A stretch of 64,000 nucleotides of DNA from Hexactinellida sp. DTS-2022 (Eukaryota > Porifera > Hexactinellida). The stretch is taken from assembly GCA_028753945.1 (NCBI GenBank), contig JAPNXP010000002.1, forward strand, positions 14,453,624-14,517,623. Reading direction: 5' to 3'. The translations under genes were made by a program, and so were the position numbers. This document shows positions 21,359 through 32,700 of the stretch, one piece after another. The notes beneath the pieces are model-generated. The model was given only the letters and a program-made list of their open reading frames with translations. It was not told where the DNA came from and ran no database searches. Each line of letters opens with the position of its first letter. The stretch's first letter is position 1.

Positions 21359-23821
21359 GTGATGACAGAAGCCGCAGAACCTACCAGCGAGAACGCCGCT
21401 AAGAAGAAGCGTCTCAAGAACAGAGTGGTGCTCAACCCTAAGAAGCACAACAAAGTGCTTCCTACCATCGGCTCCCCACGCGCCGCTACAGGGCACAAAC
21501 CGGTCTGCAAGAGAGCGTGGGAAGGGGCCTTCGAGAGAGAAGACCTGTTCTCTCAGGTTAACGCCTCTACCTTAGGGGCACTGCAGGACTTTGATGATTC
21601 GGATATCGAAGAGCTAGCAAACATGGAGCCTGATGTCTGTCCTAACAAGCTTGATGACGTCACTGACATAGATAGAAACAAGCCTGATGACATAACTAAC
21701 GTAGAAACACATCTATTTCCTATGGACATGACAACTAATGAAGAACTTGTAGTCTCTGGAGGACCAGAAAAAGACATTACCATAAGCACAAACGGACTGG
21801 AGTATAATGACGTCACTACTGAGCATAAAGTTATTCCTGCACAGACACACGCCCCTCACATCGCCTGGAATGTAGAACAGCACAAACCCAAAGAGAAACG
21901 AAACAAAAACAAAACAAAGAACACTTGGGTACAGTCTTTCCTGTCTGAAGAGAAGAACAGGAGAGTGCTAGACTCTGTAGAGACACTAGAGAGTAGGACA
22001 GAAGAACCTGTTATAGCAGAGGATGTGGGGTTACCTGCTAGTGATGAAGTGAGTGGATTGGGAGACTGCGAAGTCTACGAGAACATACAGAACTCACCCA
22101 AGAGCTCACTCGCCGTTAGTTCAGAAGAGCAGTGCACTACTGCGCAAGATATAACTGATCTGAAAACCCGATTACTTAGCCTACGTCATCAACAGGTGTA
22201 TCACCCTCAGAAAATTTTGAAAAAGTTTGATTTAGTAACTCTCTTTAACCGCGTATCTCTCCCCGACAGGCCCCCTCCCCCCTACGCCACTCAGTACCCT
22301 CACCGCATGTACACGGTCCCCTGTCCCGGCTACAGAGTAGACAGCATACAGACCAGTGTGCAGGTGTTCACACCTGACGAGCTGCTCATGAGAGAGGTTG
22401 TTGCGGACGGGCTCACGCCGCTGCACCTGGCCGCCAAGCTGGGACAGCTGCACCAGATACACCTGCTCATAAGCACCGGAGCAGACGTTAACGCAGTGGA
22501 CAGACACGGGAGGATCCCACTCATGCTGGCATTCAACCAACAGCAGGTGCACATGGAATGTGTGCAGACCCTGGTTAACGACAGGTCGTTCCTGAACCAG
22601 CAGGTGACAGACGGGGCCACCGCGCTGCACATGGCTTGCTACCTGGGCCACTGCAGCCTGGTGGAGTACCTGCTGTCCCAGGGGGCGGATGCCAGGATAG
22701 CTGATGGGGAGGGGCGACTCCCTATCCACTGGGCGACACACCCACCCAACCCCAAGTCGATTCAGTTCCTAGCCAACAGACACCCACACATTGTTAACGC
22801 GACAGACGACGCCAACATGACGCCCCTGATGTGGGCCGCGTTCCACAACCAGATCGCCTGTCTGTCGCTGCTGCTCTCGCTGGGCGCGGACGCAGAGGAG
22901 AAAGACGTGGAGGGAAAAACCGCGAACCACTGGGCCGTGCACCGAGAGAACGCCAGGTGTCTGCGGAGACTCCTGCGCCTGGACTCCACATTCTTCAGAG
23001 ACCACAGGGGCAAGTCAGTGCTGCACCAGGCAGCGGAGACCGGGGCTGTCTCTGCCATGAAGGCGGTCCTGGCCCTGAGGAGGGACGCGGTCTCCGACAC
23101 GGACAAGCAGGCCCGGACGCCGCTGCACTGGGCAGCAGTGGGCGACCAGGTGGAGGCCTGCAAGTGGCTGCTGGACCGGGGCGCGGACGCGGGGCAGACG
23201 GACAGCAGCGACAGGACCCCGCTGGACTACGCGCTCATGAAGGGACACAACTACACCGTGGCCCTATTCACGTGCCACGAGACCTCTGTCATAGACCTGA
23301 GTCGCTCACTGCAGGAAGACACTATGAGCACGCTATCTCACACGAACAGCTTTGTCTCGCTCCGGTCGCAGCGCGCTCCCAGCGCTCTCTCGCGGGCCCC
23401 GGCCCCGCCCCAGTCCCGGGCGTACGCCGCCATCCGGGAGCTGGAGGTGCTGGCCTACGGGAGCGAGATGGGCCTGTACGAATTCGGCATGCAGGGGCCG
23501 CCGCACAGGGTGTACATGTGGCTGGACATCTCCACGTCCCGCGTCTGCTGGGGCAGAGGGAAGAAGAGCTACTTCAGCGATAATTACAAAGCCTCTCCTC
23601 TGAGAGAGGTTATAACGGAGAGCACGAGAGAGGAGAGGGAGAGGTGTAGGAGAGATATGAAGGGACACGAGTGTTATTTGTTTAAGATCGAGACTGAACT
23701 AGAGTTGATGTATGTCGTAGCATTTAACGAATTAGCTTTTACTGCCTGGACGGATCAGTTGGCTAAGTATCTCCTATATTCCCCCAGATCTCTGGTAGGG
23801 CTCAAGAGATTTCTAATTTAA
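21359..23821 (+). CDS. Ankyrin-repeat protein with C-terminal PH-like domain
   Basis: 820 residues. The N-terminal 340 residues are polar and probably disordered. About eight ankyrin repeats follow (about 350-640), with cores such as TPLHLAAK, MTPLMWAAFHNQ, KTANHWAV and TPLHWAAV. The spacing and the AAFHNQ phrase resemble ANKRD55 and inversin, which work with cilia and intraflagellar transport. After a Ser/Arg/Pro linker, residues about 715-812 (VYMWLDI...CYLFKIETE...FTAWTDQLAKYL) look like a PH or PTB-type fold ending in the usual amphipathic helix. ANKRD55 has no such domain, so this is either a lineage-specific fusion or a family I do not recognise. GC content rises sharply across the repeats. 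No intron. Confidence 0.72.
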   Translation: MMTEAAEPTSENAAKKKRLKNRVVLNPKKHNKVLPTIGSPRAATGHKPVCKRAWEGAFEREDLFSQVNASTLGALQDFDDSDIEELANMEPDVCPNKLDDVTDIDRNKPDDITNVETHLFPMDMTTNEELVVSGGPEKDITISTNGLEYNDVTTEHKVIPAQTHAPHIAWNVEQHKPKEKRNKNKTKNTWVQSFLSEEKNRRVLDSVETLESRTEEPVIAEDVGLPASDEVSGLGDCEVYENIQNSPKSSLAVSSEEQCTTAQDITDLKTRLLSLRHQQVYHPQKILKKFDLVTLFNRVSLPDRPPPPYATQYPHRMYTVPCPGYRVDSIQTSVQVFTPDELLMREVVADGLTPLHLAAKLGQLHQIHLLISTGADVNAVDRHGRIPLMLAFNQQQVHMECVQTLVNDRSFLNQQVTDGATALHMACYLGHCSLVEYLLSQGADARIADGEGRLPIHWATHPPNPKSIQFLANRHPHIVNATDDANMTPLMWAAFHNQIACLSLLLSLGADAEEKDVEGKTANHWAVHRENARCLRRLLRLDSTFFRDHRGKSVLHQAAETGAVSAMKAVLALRRDAVSDTDKQARTPLHWAAVGDQVEACKWLLDRGADAGQTDSSDRTPLDYALMKGHNYTVALFTCHETSVIDLSRSLQEDTMSTLSHTNSFVSLRSQRAPSALSRAPAPPQSRAYAAIRELEVLAYGSEMGLYEFGMQGPPHRVYMWLDISTSRVCWGRGKKSYFSDNYKASPLREVITESTREERERCRRDMKGHECYLFKIETELELMYVVAFNELAFTAWTDQLAKYLLYSPRSLVGLKRFLI

Positions 23822-24057
23822 AGACTTATTTTATATTTTGTAAAACTATTTGTATTATTGTCACTTGTGTTAAGTTTCTATCTTTTATTTTTGTGATAAT
23901 TATAAATATTTGTATTTCAATCGTTAGTAGCAACAGTATGAGTGTTCGCATTATTAATTTGATGGGCTTTTAGTAGAAATTAATTATTAATTATAATCAA
24001 AATGCTCGTTTCATTTTAGCGATTTATACCCGGACTTGATTAATAATAATAGTATTA
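23822..24057. other. 3' region of the ankyrin/PH gene
   Basis: AT-rich, with polyadenylation-like A/T runs and no gene. Confidence 0.5.
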
Positions 24058-24183
24058 CAGTGGAAGCCGGTTAATCGGGAGATAAGAGAACGGATGTCTC
24101 ATATAATTATCTAATCAGATCGTCGCATCGGTTAATTGAGATAAACATTACTCCCGAGGTGTTCAATTAAGCGGTATCTACTG
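24058..24183. mobile_element. TA-flanked MITE, family C copy 1
   Basis: 126 bases, TA target duplication on both sides, ends CAGTGGAAGCCGGTTAATCG and its approximate complement ending TATCTACTG. It is shorter than the copy at 40711-40884 and more diverged. TA duplication and CAGTGGAAGCC ends suggest the Tc1/mariner/pogo group. Confidence 0.8.
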
Positions 24184-24721
24184 TACCTGTTTTCAAATTG
24201 CAAGTTTGTAGTCTGGATTCTGGTAAAAGTGTTATTAATTCGGTTGCCTATACGGGTTTTAACTATTGTGAGGCTAAATTTAAAGCTAGAATTGCATATT
24301 ACTTGTAATAAGTCTCATTATTTGATTCAATCTCTTGATCCACTTTAGTCTTGCATGTATGGTTCTAGCTATAGGAACTTAGAAACTCATTAATTAGTAG
24401 GAAATTCCAATATATACAGACAAATCAGAGAAAAATTCATAAAACAAACTCCCTATCTAACAAGTACAGATATTGTAGTTGTATATTTGACTTGTCAATA
24501 ATATTAATAAGCTAAGCTGTATTCTCTCGCAGTAGCATCTTCAAAAAGGGAGTTACGTTGTGTTCTACCTTGGAGCTAGGATTGGTGGGTTGGAATTTTG
24601 AAAGTTGATTGAACATCTGAAGGTGCTCTCCCACACTACATAATTAAATGGTCTGTTAACGAAACGATTTTACATGTTCAAGTTTTAATTAGTGAAACAT
24701 AATCATGTATTTGATGACAGT

Positions 24722-24858
24722 GTTGCAGTTTATGGACGTGCCTGGTGTACACGCGTGCACACTGGGATATCCGCGTGCACACCAGAAGAAAGTCCTGGCG
24801 TGCACGCGGGTACACCAGTGTGCACGGGGATACACCAGGCACGTCCATAAACTGTAAC
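24722..24858. repeat. Long inverted repeat (hairpin 1)
   Basis: Outer arms of about 28 bases: GTTGCAGTTTATGGACGTGC at the left end is mirrored by GCACGTCCATAAACTGTAAC at the right. The interior contains several GCGTGCAC/GTGCACGC palindromes, so nearly the whole 137 bases can fold. No coding potential. Confidence 0.85.
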
Positions 24859-24898
24859 AACAATATTTTAAGTCAGAATTTAATATATAAGAAAGGAG

Positions 24899-25042
24899 TT
24901 TACTTATACAGCGATCATCGGCGTTTGTATAAAAAAACCTGGCTACTTTCTACCGATTGTTTTTTTATGTTTATAAAAACACCATCGGTAGAAAGTAGCC
25001 AGGTTTTTTAATACAAATGCCGATGATCGCTGTATAAGTAAA
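24899..25042. repeat. Near-perfect hairpin with arms of about 58 bases (hairpin 2)
   Basis: The left arm starts TTTACTTATACAGCGATCAT and runs through CCTGGCTACTTTCTACCGAT. The right arm is almost its exact reverse complement, ending at 25042. The loop is about 25 bases of T-rich sequence. It lies 40 bases from hairpin 1 and is unrelated to it. It could be a foldback transposon or a transcribed hairpin precursor. Confidence 0.88.
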
Positions 25043-25186
25043 TTCATAAGAAATTACTTACTTGTAACAGCAAAAATGGTAATAAGATAGTATGATGGTA
25101 ACGGTAATTTGACAAAGGAATTTACTTCTTACATGACAGAAATGATAGTAATAGTATACCATAAATATATGTATTACAGTAGCAGG

Positions 25187-25963
25187 TTAACTCTGCTGTA
25201 TCCCAATAATATTATTCTCAGTGAGGACGTGTATCTTTTTCCTGAGCTGGGGAGAAGCAGTTTTAAACGTGTCTTGCGCTCGCTTGGGATTATCTCGCAT
25301 GTCCATTATCAGTTGTCTGATTCTGGAGTCCCGCATTACTTCCTGGACCTCCTCCTTCTCAAATATTTCTTTCATTTTCCTGTCTTCTTCGTCTTCCACG
25401 CCTCCCCCCTGTTCCTGGTCCCCTTCGTCAGCTATCTCGGTGAAGTGCTGTCCGAGCGTAGAACAGATCTCCTGGAAGAACTCGCGAAACTCTGGCGCGT
25501 CTCCGAACTCTTTCATTGCCTGGGTTGGGTTCTGAGTGAAGCGCGTCAGAACCTGTGAGAAGTCTGGATGCCTGAATGCGTCTGCCAGTCGCGGGTTGCT
25601 CTCCACCTTGTTCAGCAGCTCCTCGGTCAGCCAGTTATCCGGCAGCAGAGGGACGGCACTCTGCTGCATAGAGTCATCCACTGCCCTACTCATCTCGTCC
25701 ATCTTGAGGGACGCACCTTCTTTGGAGGGATCGCTCTTTATCAGAGCGAGATCTTCAGGAACCTCTTGCTTAGGCTTCGTCTTGAGAAACCCCTTTTCAA
25801 AGCCACCGAAGGAACTGGACTTTGGTGTCTCTTCATCCGGTAGGGCTCTTATAGCAGAGCTACCCTCTGGTTCTACGGTAGCGCTAGCTTGCTTTGTGCT
25901 GGCTAGCTTCTTGAACAGGGGAGAGAAGTCTTCCAGCGGAGGCAGATCATCTGGTTCAGCCAT
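25187..25963 (-). CDS. Protein with two STI1-type domains
   Basis: 258 residues. After an acidic, disordered N-terminal half with a GGFEKGFLKTKP motif (about 53-64), two short helical domains follow. Residues 121-165 contain NPRLADAF and NPTQAMKEF, the asparagine-proline pattern of STI1/DP domains in Hsp-cochaperones and ubiquilins. Residues about 207-254 contain RDSRIRQLIMDMRDNP and a second helical repeat. No TPR, UBL or UBA domain is present. STI1 domains bind hydrophobic client segments, so a chaperone-adaptor role is plausible but not shown. The overall size and acidic N-terminus recall PEX19, but the PEX19 core and a C-terminal CaaX box are absent. I do not know an orthologue name. Confidence 0.65.
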   Translation of the reverse strand: MAEPDDLPPLEDFSPLFKKLASTKQASATVEPEGSSAIRALPDEETPKSSSFGGFEKGFLKTKPKQEVPEDLALIKSDPSKEGASLKMDEMSRAVDDSMQQSAVPLLPDNWLTEELLNKVESNPRLADAFRHPDFSQVLTRFTQNPTQAMKEFGDAPEFREFFQEICSTLGQHFTEIADEGDQEQGGGVEDEEDRKMKEIFEKEEVQEVMRDSRIRQLIMDMRDNPKRAQDTFKTASPQLRKKIHVLTENNIIGIQQS

Positions 25964-26759
25964 TTACTTGATTATTTGGAATTCCAACCTTTAGCATTAT
26001 ACTCCACTGGTCGTTAGATCTGAGTTATTTTGGATGGGTGTATTAGAAATTAACAAAGGTATCGGAAATCAAACTATCTATTTAGCATAGCATTCTCATT
26101 TCTGTAAGGATTGGGTCAACAAGTATTTAAATAATACTCACGTATATCATAACTTGCAAGGTAAACTTACCTGAAATTCTTAGCTCTCAATAAATTTAAC
26201 TCTTCAGAGAATTCTGTTAAGACCCCAGCCTTGAGAGAATAAATTTATAGAATAGAACCTAGCGCAATAGATTAATTTTATCCTTCCTTATGGGGTGGTC
26301 GATTGTAAATATAGTGTCATTAGTAATTGACAACCTTAGTGTGCATAAAATAAAAATATAACAATCACATACCATCTAACTAAAATTTATTAATCAACTC
26401 TCCTCAAGTGATATTCAAAGGAGGCGACTATTAAGTAGGACCATGTTTAGTCCCCTACTAGGTCCCTATCTCACTCACTAACAGCATATCCTATACAAAC
26501 TAGGTACCTGGTTCATTAAGCAGGATAGAGTCGTGAAGAGATAGAAATGTAGATAATCCTAAATATAAACAATAATAATATACAAAACTAATTATCCTAC
26601 ACAAACATATCTCACATTATGTGTGTACTGCTGCAGAACACTCAATGCAATTCTCCACTCAGCAACAGCAGCTAGTATCACAATACATTTGTTACCGGAG
26701 TTGAGGTCCTTACTATAAATACGTAGGTTATTTTATTGATATAATTATCCAATAAGAAT
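25964..26759. other. Intergenic, 3' side of the HPS6-like gene
   Basis: AT-rich. Probably contains the 3' untranslated region of the HPS6-like gene and the promoter of the STI1 protein. No further exon seen. Confidence 0.5.
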
Positions 26760-29700
26760 TTACAAGTGCCTCCACCTGTTATACAACACTTTGTAGTATG
26801 CGATAGCTTTCTGTGTTGTGAGCTGCTGGATTCCACTGAGCAGGTAGGATAGGTCGGGCAGGCTGTCCAGAGCTCGCTGGTAGGTCTGTGTGTAGCTGCT
26901 CTTGCGAACGAACGCTGGTTCTTTGTAGCAGTCTACGTCTAACAGGTGTTGACACCTGGTGATGAATGGAATCTACGGGCAAATGTTATACGATGTTTAA
27001 TTATTAGAAAGGAATTGGAATTGAATGATATTCTTACTCACTAGATACTCAGGATCATACTGGAATGTCAGACGACACACTGTCTCGAATATTGATGGCA
27101 AAAACTCTCTCGCATCCTGTATAAATAAGTTAGAAATTATTTCTAAAATTATTACTCAATAGAGTTTACTCGCTTAATTGGGTCACTTTGACCCAACCGG
27201 AGCTGGTATACTGTATTTAATTACGGTAACCTATTCTCAAATGAATAAACGTGCAGTATAGACAACAAGCTATAAAAATTATTGATAAGTGCAGATTGTT
27301 ATTTCTTAATAATTATCAGAAATAAGGATTTCAGAATACAGTTTAAGGTTTTTGGACGCTCATCGTGAGAGTAAGTACTTTGGTTTTCTTGTCGAACTGT
27401 GCGCCGACTTGTCCAGGCACCACGTAATACGGGAGACACAGATCTAGCTGGTATCTGTTGGGACGCGCAGTGAGCAGCACCCTGTCCTCCCCGACACTCA
27501 GCTCCAGGTGCTTGCTGCTCCTCAGCAGAGGCAGCTTGGTCTCCAGCACAATGTAAGCAGGAGGGCCGTCCGGCGGGTCCTTAGTTAGTGTGTACTCCGG
27601 CGTAGGAGCTGGTGCTGCCTGAGAGGGGACTTCAGTTATTAACGGAGAATACGAGTTCGATTCAATGGCGTCGCTCTCCTCCATCTCTATCCTGGGTTTG
27701 CTCTCAGTCCTGACCCTGTGCTCCGTGGGGGTGCCCATGTACTTTACGTTCTGCATGCGTCGCATCTCTCTGTTCAGCTCCAGTCCGTACTTGGCCTCCA
27801 GCCCCTCCACCGTCAGCAGCAGCAGGAACTCCATCATGAGCGGCCGGCGCTGCGACTCCGTGTACAGACAGCTGTGCAACATGACGTCATATACGACACA
27901 CGCGTTGTTGGACCTGTCCAGCTCTGTGCGCGGCTCCCCCAGAGACAGGGGCACGCGGAACTGAGAGGAGTCCTGCGTGCGGATAATCTCTAGAAGCTCC
28001 TCGTCAGTGACGTCACGCGGCTTCTTCATCGCGTCACTGGTGCAGACATTTATGAATATCTTCTCTTTCGACTTGATAGATTTTGTTTTCAGACAGAAAG
28101 CGGGTGTGGGTAGAATGCTGATGGTAGGAATAGCAGAATCATTGCTGGCAGATATGGCATCCTCAGGCGATGGAGTCGTAATCAGCTGAGAAAGGAGGTT
28201 ATCTGGTATGCTCTCCATTCTCAGATAGCTAGGCTAACGGTATACCAGATATGTTATGAGTTGTGTACAGTACATCCGTATTAACTGGAGTTCATTGTAG
28301 TACAATGCTTTGTTGATATTAAGCATTTAGGATGCAAAGCTGAAACATTATGTTTTTTTGACAAATAGTATTATGAACAAATACTAAAGTAATAATATAA
28401 TCTACCTTAATAGCTGTACGAACAGGTTCTACAGAATTGAATAATTTCTTCCAGTTAATCTTCTCATTCGGATTGTGTTTGTAATCTACAAATAACATTG
28501 TACGTACAACTACCAACCACTACACCAGTGCAGCTCTATAGTTACCTTGAGAAAAGAAGTGTTTTACAGATTGCAGCACTTCCTCCGGATTCACGAGACA
28601 GAGATACTCGAATATATAAGAATAGCCTAGAAGTACACATCTGTATAAAGGTATAGTATTAATGCAGTAGAACTCGGTTATAACATACAATCTCGAGTAT
28701 ACATGAATGGAAATAAGTACGTATTATCCGAGAGTACATACTAAAAAGTTTGAATTACTTACTGCTTTATAAACTTGTTTATAAAAAATTAGTACGAACC
28801 AAGACGAAATACGTACGTACTATCCCAGGTACGTTAAACCGAGTTTTAAAACTGTAATATTATAACACAGTACCTGAGCATATTGGTTGCACAGCAGACT
28901 CTGTAACAACAGAGTTAATATAGCTAATAACTTTATACTGAATACTAGGAGTGCTATTAACAGCTGTTGCCGTGTCTGTACAGGTGAGGACACCAGCCTG
29001 CTGAGTGGTGAGGGAGGAGTATATTGATATGTTCCTGCAGAGCTCTCCTCTGCAGTAGAAAGGCAGCAGGTTGTTCCTGAGGTGCTTAAGATCTCTCAGA
29101 GAGTTCTGGTAGCGAATCAACTCTCTATGCAGAGCTGTGTGGAACTTTGGGAACTAACGAGAAAATAAGCTGTATAACTGTTGCAATATAATTATAAGAA
29201 TATAGTGTAGAGCAACGAATATTTTTAATCGAATTTTTCTATAAATTAATACAATCCAAACGCCACATACTTATATAGAAGGCACAAATTATCTCGACAA
29301 CTGCGAAATTTTCTTTTAGTATCTTAAATATACCAAAATTGTGGATTATTTATAGAAACTTCTCACAATTAAATGCTCTATTTTTGGAATGATCGAATGT
29401 ACTACAAACAATAATAAGTTGGTTGGATATGAGGGTTATAGACTACCTTTGAGAATAAGTTGAGTAATATAGTTGGGTTCTCGATATGATCATGATCCAA
29501 CTGAGTGAACAGAGACTCCAACTCAGCTTTGTGTGCATCCTCAACATAACTCGGTGTCTAACAAACGAACTACAGTTAATTAACTAAATAATTAAGTAAA
29601 TTAACTAACTAACTAACAAACTAACTAACTAACTAACAAACTAACTAAGTAACTGACTAACTAACTAACTAACAAACTAACTAAGTAACTGACTAACTAA

Positions 29701-32700
29701 CTAAAATAAAATAATAATGAGCACTATACTACACTAATTTCCTACTTGTTTAACAATCCAATACGCCGCCTCAAGTGCTGACTTGATCTGCAGAGAGCTA
29801 GAGCCCCAGGCCCGCAAGAGATACGGAGTCTCAACAAGAGCAGACAGCTTCCTGTCCTCAGGCGTACTCGTGTGCAGATTAGATATCTGGTCCCTCAAAG
29901 GCAGATTCTACACAAGACAAAGTATGTTAATATAAACGGGTTTTGTAAAGATGTTTCTAAATTATTAACTACTATAATTCCCTACTTAGCCCATATGATT
30001 GAATCAATTTGTATTATAAAATATAATAAAGTATCGGGCATACAAAAGTGTAGTTAGTTAGGAAGAGATAGGGTTGCTATGGCTACTAAGGGGTTTTAGG
30101 ATTCTCGGGTTGTGCCCCCTCCTGGAAACTGGACTTCCTCCAGAGCATGCGCTGCTTGTCCAGCAGGTCCGACTCCTCTGCTTGCAGTTGTGTGTCGTAG
30201 AACTGATTAGCGAATGCGATGTCGTTAGCCGTGGAGGCGGAGGGGAGGTCGGTCTCAAGCGTCTGTCCCTTGTCGGTCAGCTCAGAGTACTTCCTGTAGA
30301 AGGGAGAGGTCTTGCTGGCGATGGCTTGACTGTACGCGCTGCTGTCCATTTGCTCGTCGTCCGCCGGGTCGTAGAGCTGCTCCTCCAGGGGCTCGGGGCG
30401 CCGGGAGGGCATCACGCTGGATTTGTGAGCTCGGCGGTTCTTGCTGGTGCGGCCCCAGTGCTTCTCGCACTTCCGAATCGAGAAATGCATTATCACCACA
30501 CACAAGGGCACCAGTAGGAATCCGATCAACAGCCCCACCCCCACTGACCCCCACAGGATGTAGAACTTGGTCACGTTTATCTCCTCAAACTCGGTTCTAT
30601 TGCAGCAGTGCGGCCCGAACCCGAGGTCGCAGCACACGACAGCGTCCAGGTCTGCGGGGTCGAACGGACAGAAGCCCCCGTCCGGCACCCCCGGACACCT
30701 CTGGTCGGCGGCAACCAGAGACAGGCTCCAGAGGAAGCAGGCCAGTATCAATAGGGAATCGAAATGCCGCATTACTCAAGCAATATGCTATCATACAGAA
30801 ATAACAACAATAATAGGCTATGCAACAATTGGTTCAATTATAGATAACAAGTTACCGTCACGAAGAGTATTATTACATTTCAAGAAAGTTCTTAGCATCA
30901 CCAGAAGATACCTGGCGATATTATAGTACAAGAGTTGAATACAGACAACTTGTATGACGTATGCTAAACAGCTGATAGCAAATAACTCAGGTGGCCGCCC
31001 CCTGGTTCATGCCTACGTATTTCAACTGCTTCAGCGTATCAGTGAATATCTGTCTGGACGCGTCTAGCATCTCTTTGTACACGCGTGTATCCTCCTTGCG
31101 AGACTGACTCACAGAGGAGAGTCTGTGCTGTAGAGCCGCGTTCTCGTCCTCAGCTATCTCGATGCGCTGCAGAATCACCTCTCTCGACTGGGAGCCAATC
31201 TCCCCTGTCAGAGCGGCAGCTAGTTTCGCGCCATTCTGCCCGACTCTTGACACCTCCTTCTCCAGGAGGACGCTGGAGTGTCTCAGCTGTCTCAGCTGTG
31301 CCTCCTGAGAGCTCCCGGCCGCCACCGCCTCAGTCAGTCTCTCCTGCATCAGACCGACTAGCTCCCGAAGCTTGTCTCTCTCCACACTCACACTCTGCAG
31401 CATTCCATTCACCCCAGCGGTATCCAGGAGCTCGCTGCCGGTCAGCTGTCCCCTGACCACAGCCTGTCTCCCTCTGCACTTCCCCGCCGCCTCCTCGCAA
31501 GCCGGGAGCACGGAGGGGAGCGTCACGTGGTTGTGTCTGCTAGCCAGCTCCTGCGTGAGATTCTCTATCTGCACACACTTCTTATGCAGCTCCTGCTTAA
31601 GCCCGTCTATGGCAGTCTGGTACTTAGCGACCATGGACGCGGGAGGCTCAGTCGGCTTGGGAACAGATTTCTCGCGAGCCTTGCTCTCCGCCAGTTCCTT
31701 TCTCAGCTGTTTCGCCTCCTGCGAGAGAGTCTGGTTCCTGGCATGCACAGCTGTGCACTTGTTCTTTAGCTCGGTCTGTGACCGCTTCATCTCCTCCAGA
31801 TCGCTCTGTGTCTTCTCAGCGGAGTCCTTCCTGCTGGCGTCCATCCGCCTGAGCAGCTCCCTCTGTCTGTCGCTCTGGCTGGACACGCCCCCTCTGCCCG
31901 AGTCGGCAGTGGCGAGCGACTCGTGTCCAGCCGCCGGGCTCAGCTCCCGCTCGGGGCCCAGCTGAGCCTGGGCGCGCAGCTCGCTCACTTTCTTCTTGAG
32001 CAGCTTTATCTGCTGCGCGCGGCCCTTCCACGCGGCTTCCGAGTTTATTATCTGAGAGAGCGAGTACCTGTCAGCCTCCGGGCCCAGCTCCTGCGTGAGG
32101 GCCTTCTGTGTCAGCCGCAGCTCCTGTCGTAGTGACTGGTTTGCGTTCTTGCCCTCCGTAAGCCGGGCCTTCAGCTCTGTCGCTTCCTCTCTGGCTAGCT
32201 CCAGTCTCCTCTGGCCAGAGGGAGACACGTCCCGCGGAGAGGGGGGCTCGTTCTCCAGCTGTTCTCTCAGCTGACGCGCCTCCCCCTCCCTCAGCCTAAC
32301 CAGCTCCTGCAGAGACAGCTGACTGCCCTCCAGTCGCTTGGCTCTGCTCTGCTCCGCATACAGCTCTGCCTGCAGTTCCCGCGTCCGCTTGCTGAGCTCC
32401 ACAATTCGGCCCGCCACGTTGCCGCTGCCGCCGCCCGCCCCTATCGCCTGGAGCGCCTCTTGGGACCTCTTAACCTCGCGGTCCTTCTCACCTAGCCCCC
32501 TCTTGAGCTCGCTGTTCTCGGTCTGCAGCTTAGCCACCAGCTCCTGGAAGTACCGTAGCTCCCTATCGCTAGCGCCCGTACTCTCTGTGTCGGCCTCGCT
32601 GCACTGGACAGAGGAGTAGGTCTGTAGCATCAGGTTATCGTCAGGGGGCTCTGTGGAGGTGTGAGGTTTCGCGGCCTGCAGTCGGTTCTGCTGGATAGCC

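Noticed and set aside
22831..23583. A 250-codon plus-strand frame overlapping the ankyrin/PH gene
   Set aside because: It is Gly/Arg/Pro-rich translation of the GC-rich ankyrin DNA in another frame with no domain; a shadow of the real gene.
24745..25011. Open frame across the two hairpins
   Set aside because: It translates inverted-repeat DNA; composition and lack of conservation argue against a protein.
25187..25963. PEX19
   Set aside because: First impression from size and acidic N-terminus, but the peroxisomal-membrane-protein-binding core and CaaX box are absent and two STI1-type domains are present.
29580..29705. CTAA repeat as a telomere-like or CRISPR-like array
   Set aside because: The unit is four bases with irregular variants and lies in an intron; a simple microsatellite.
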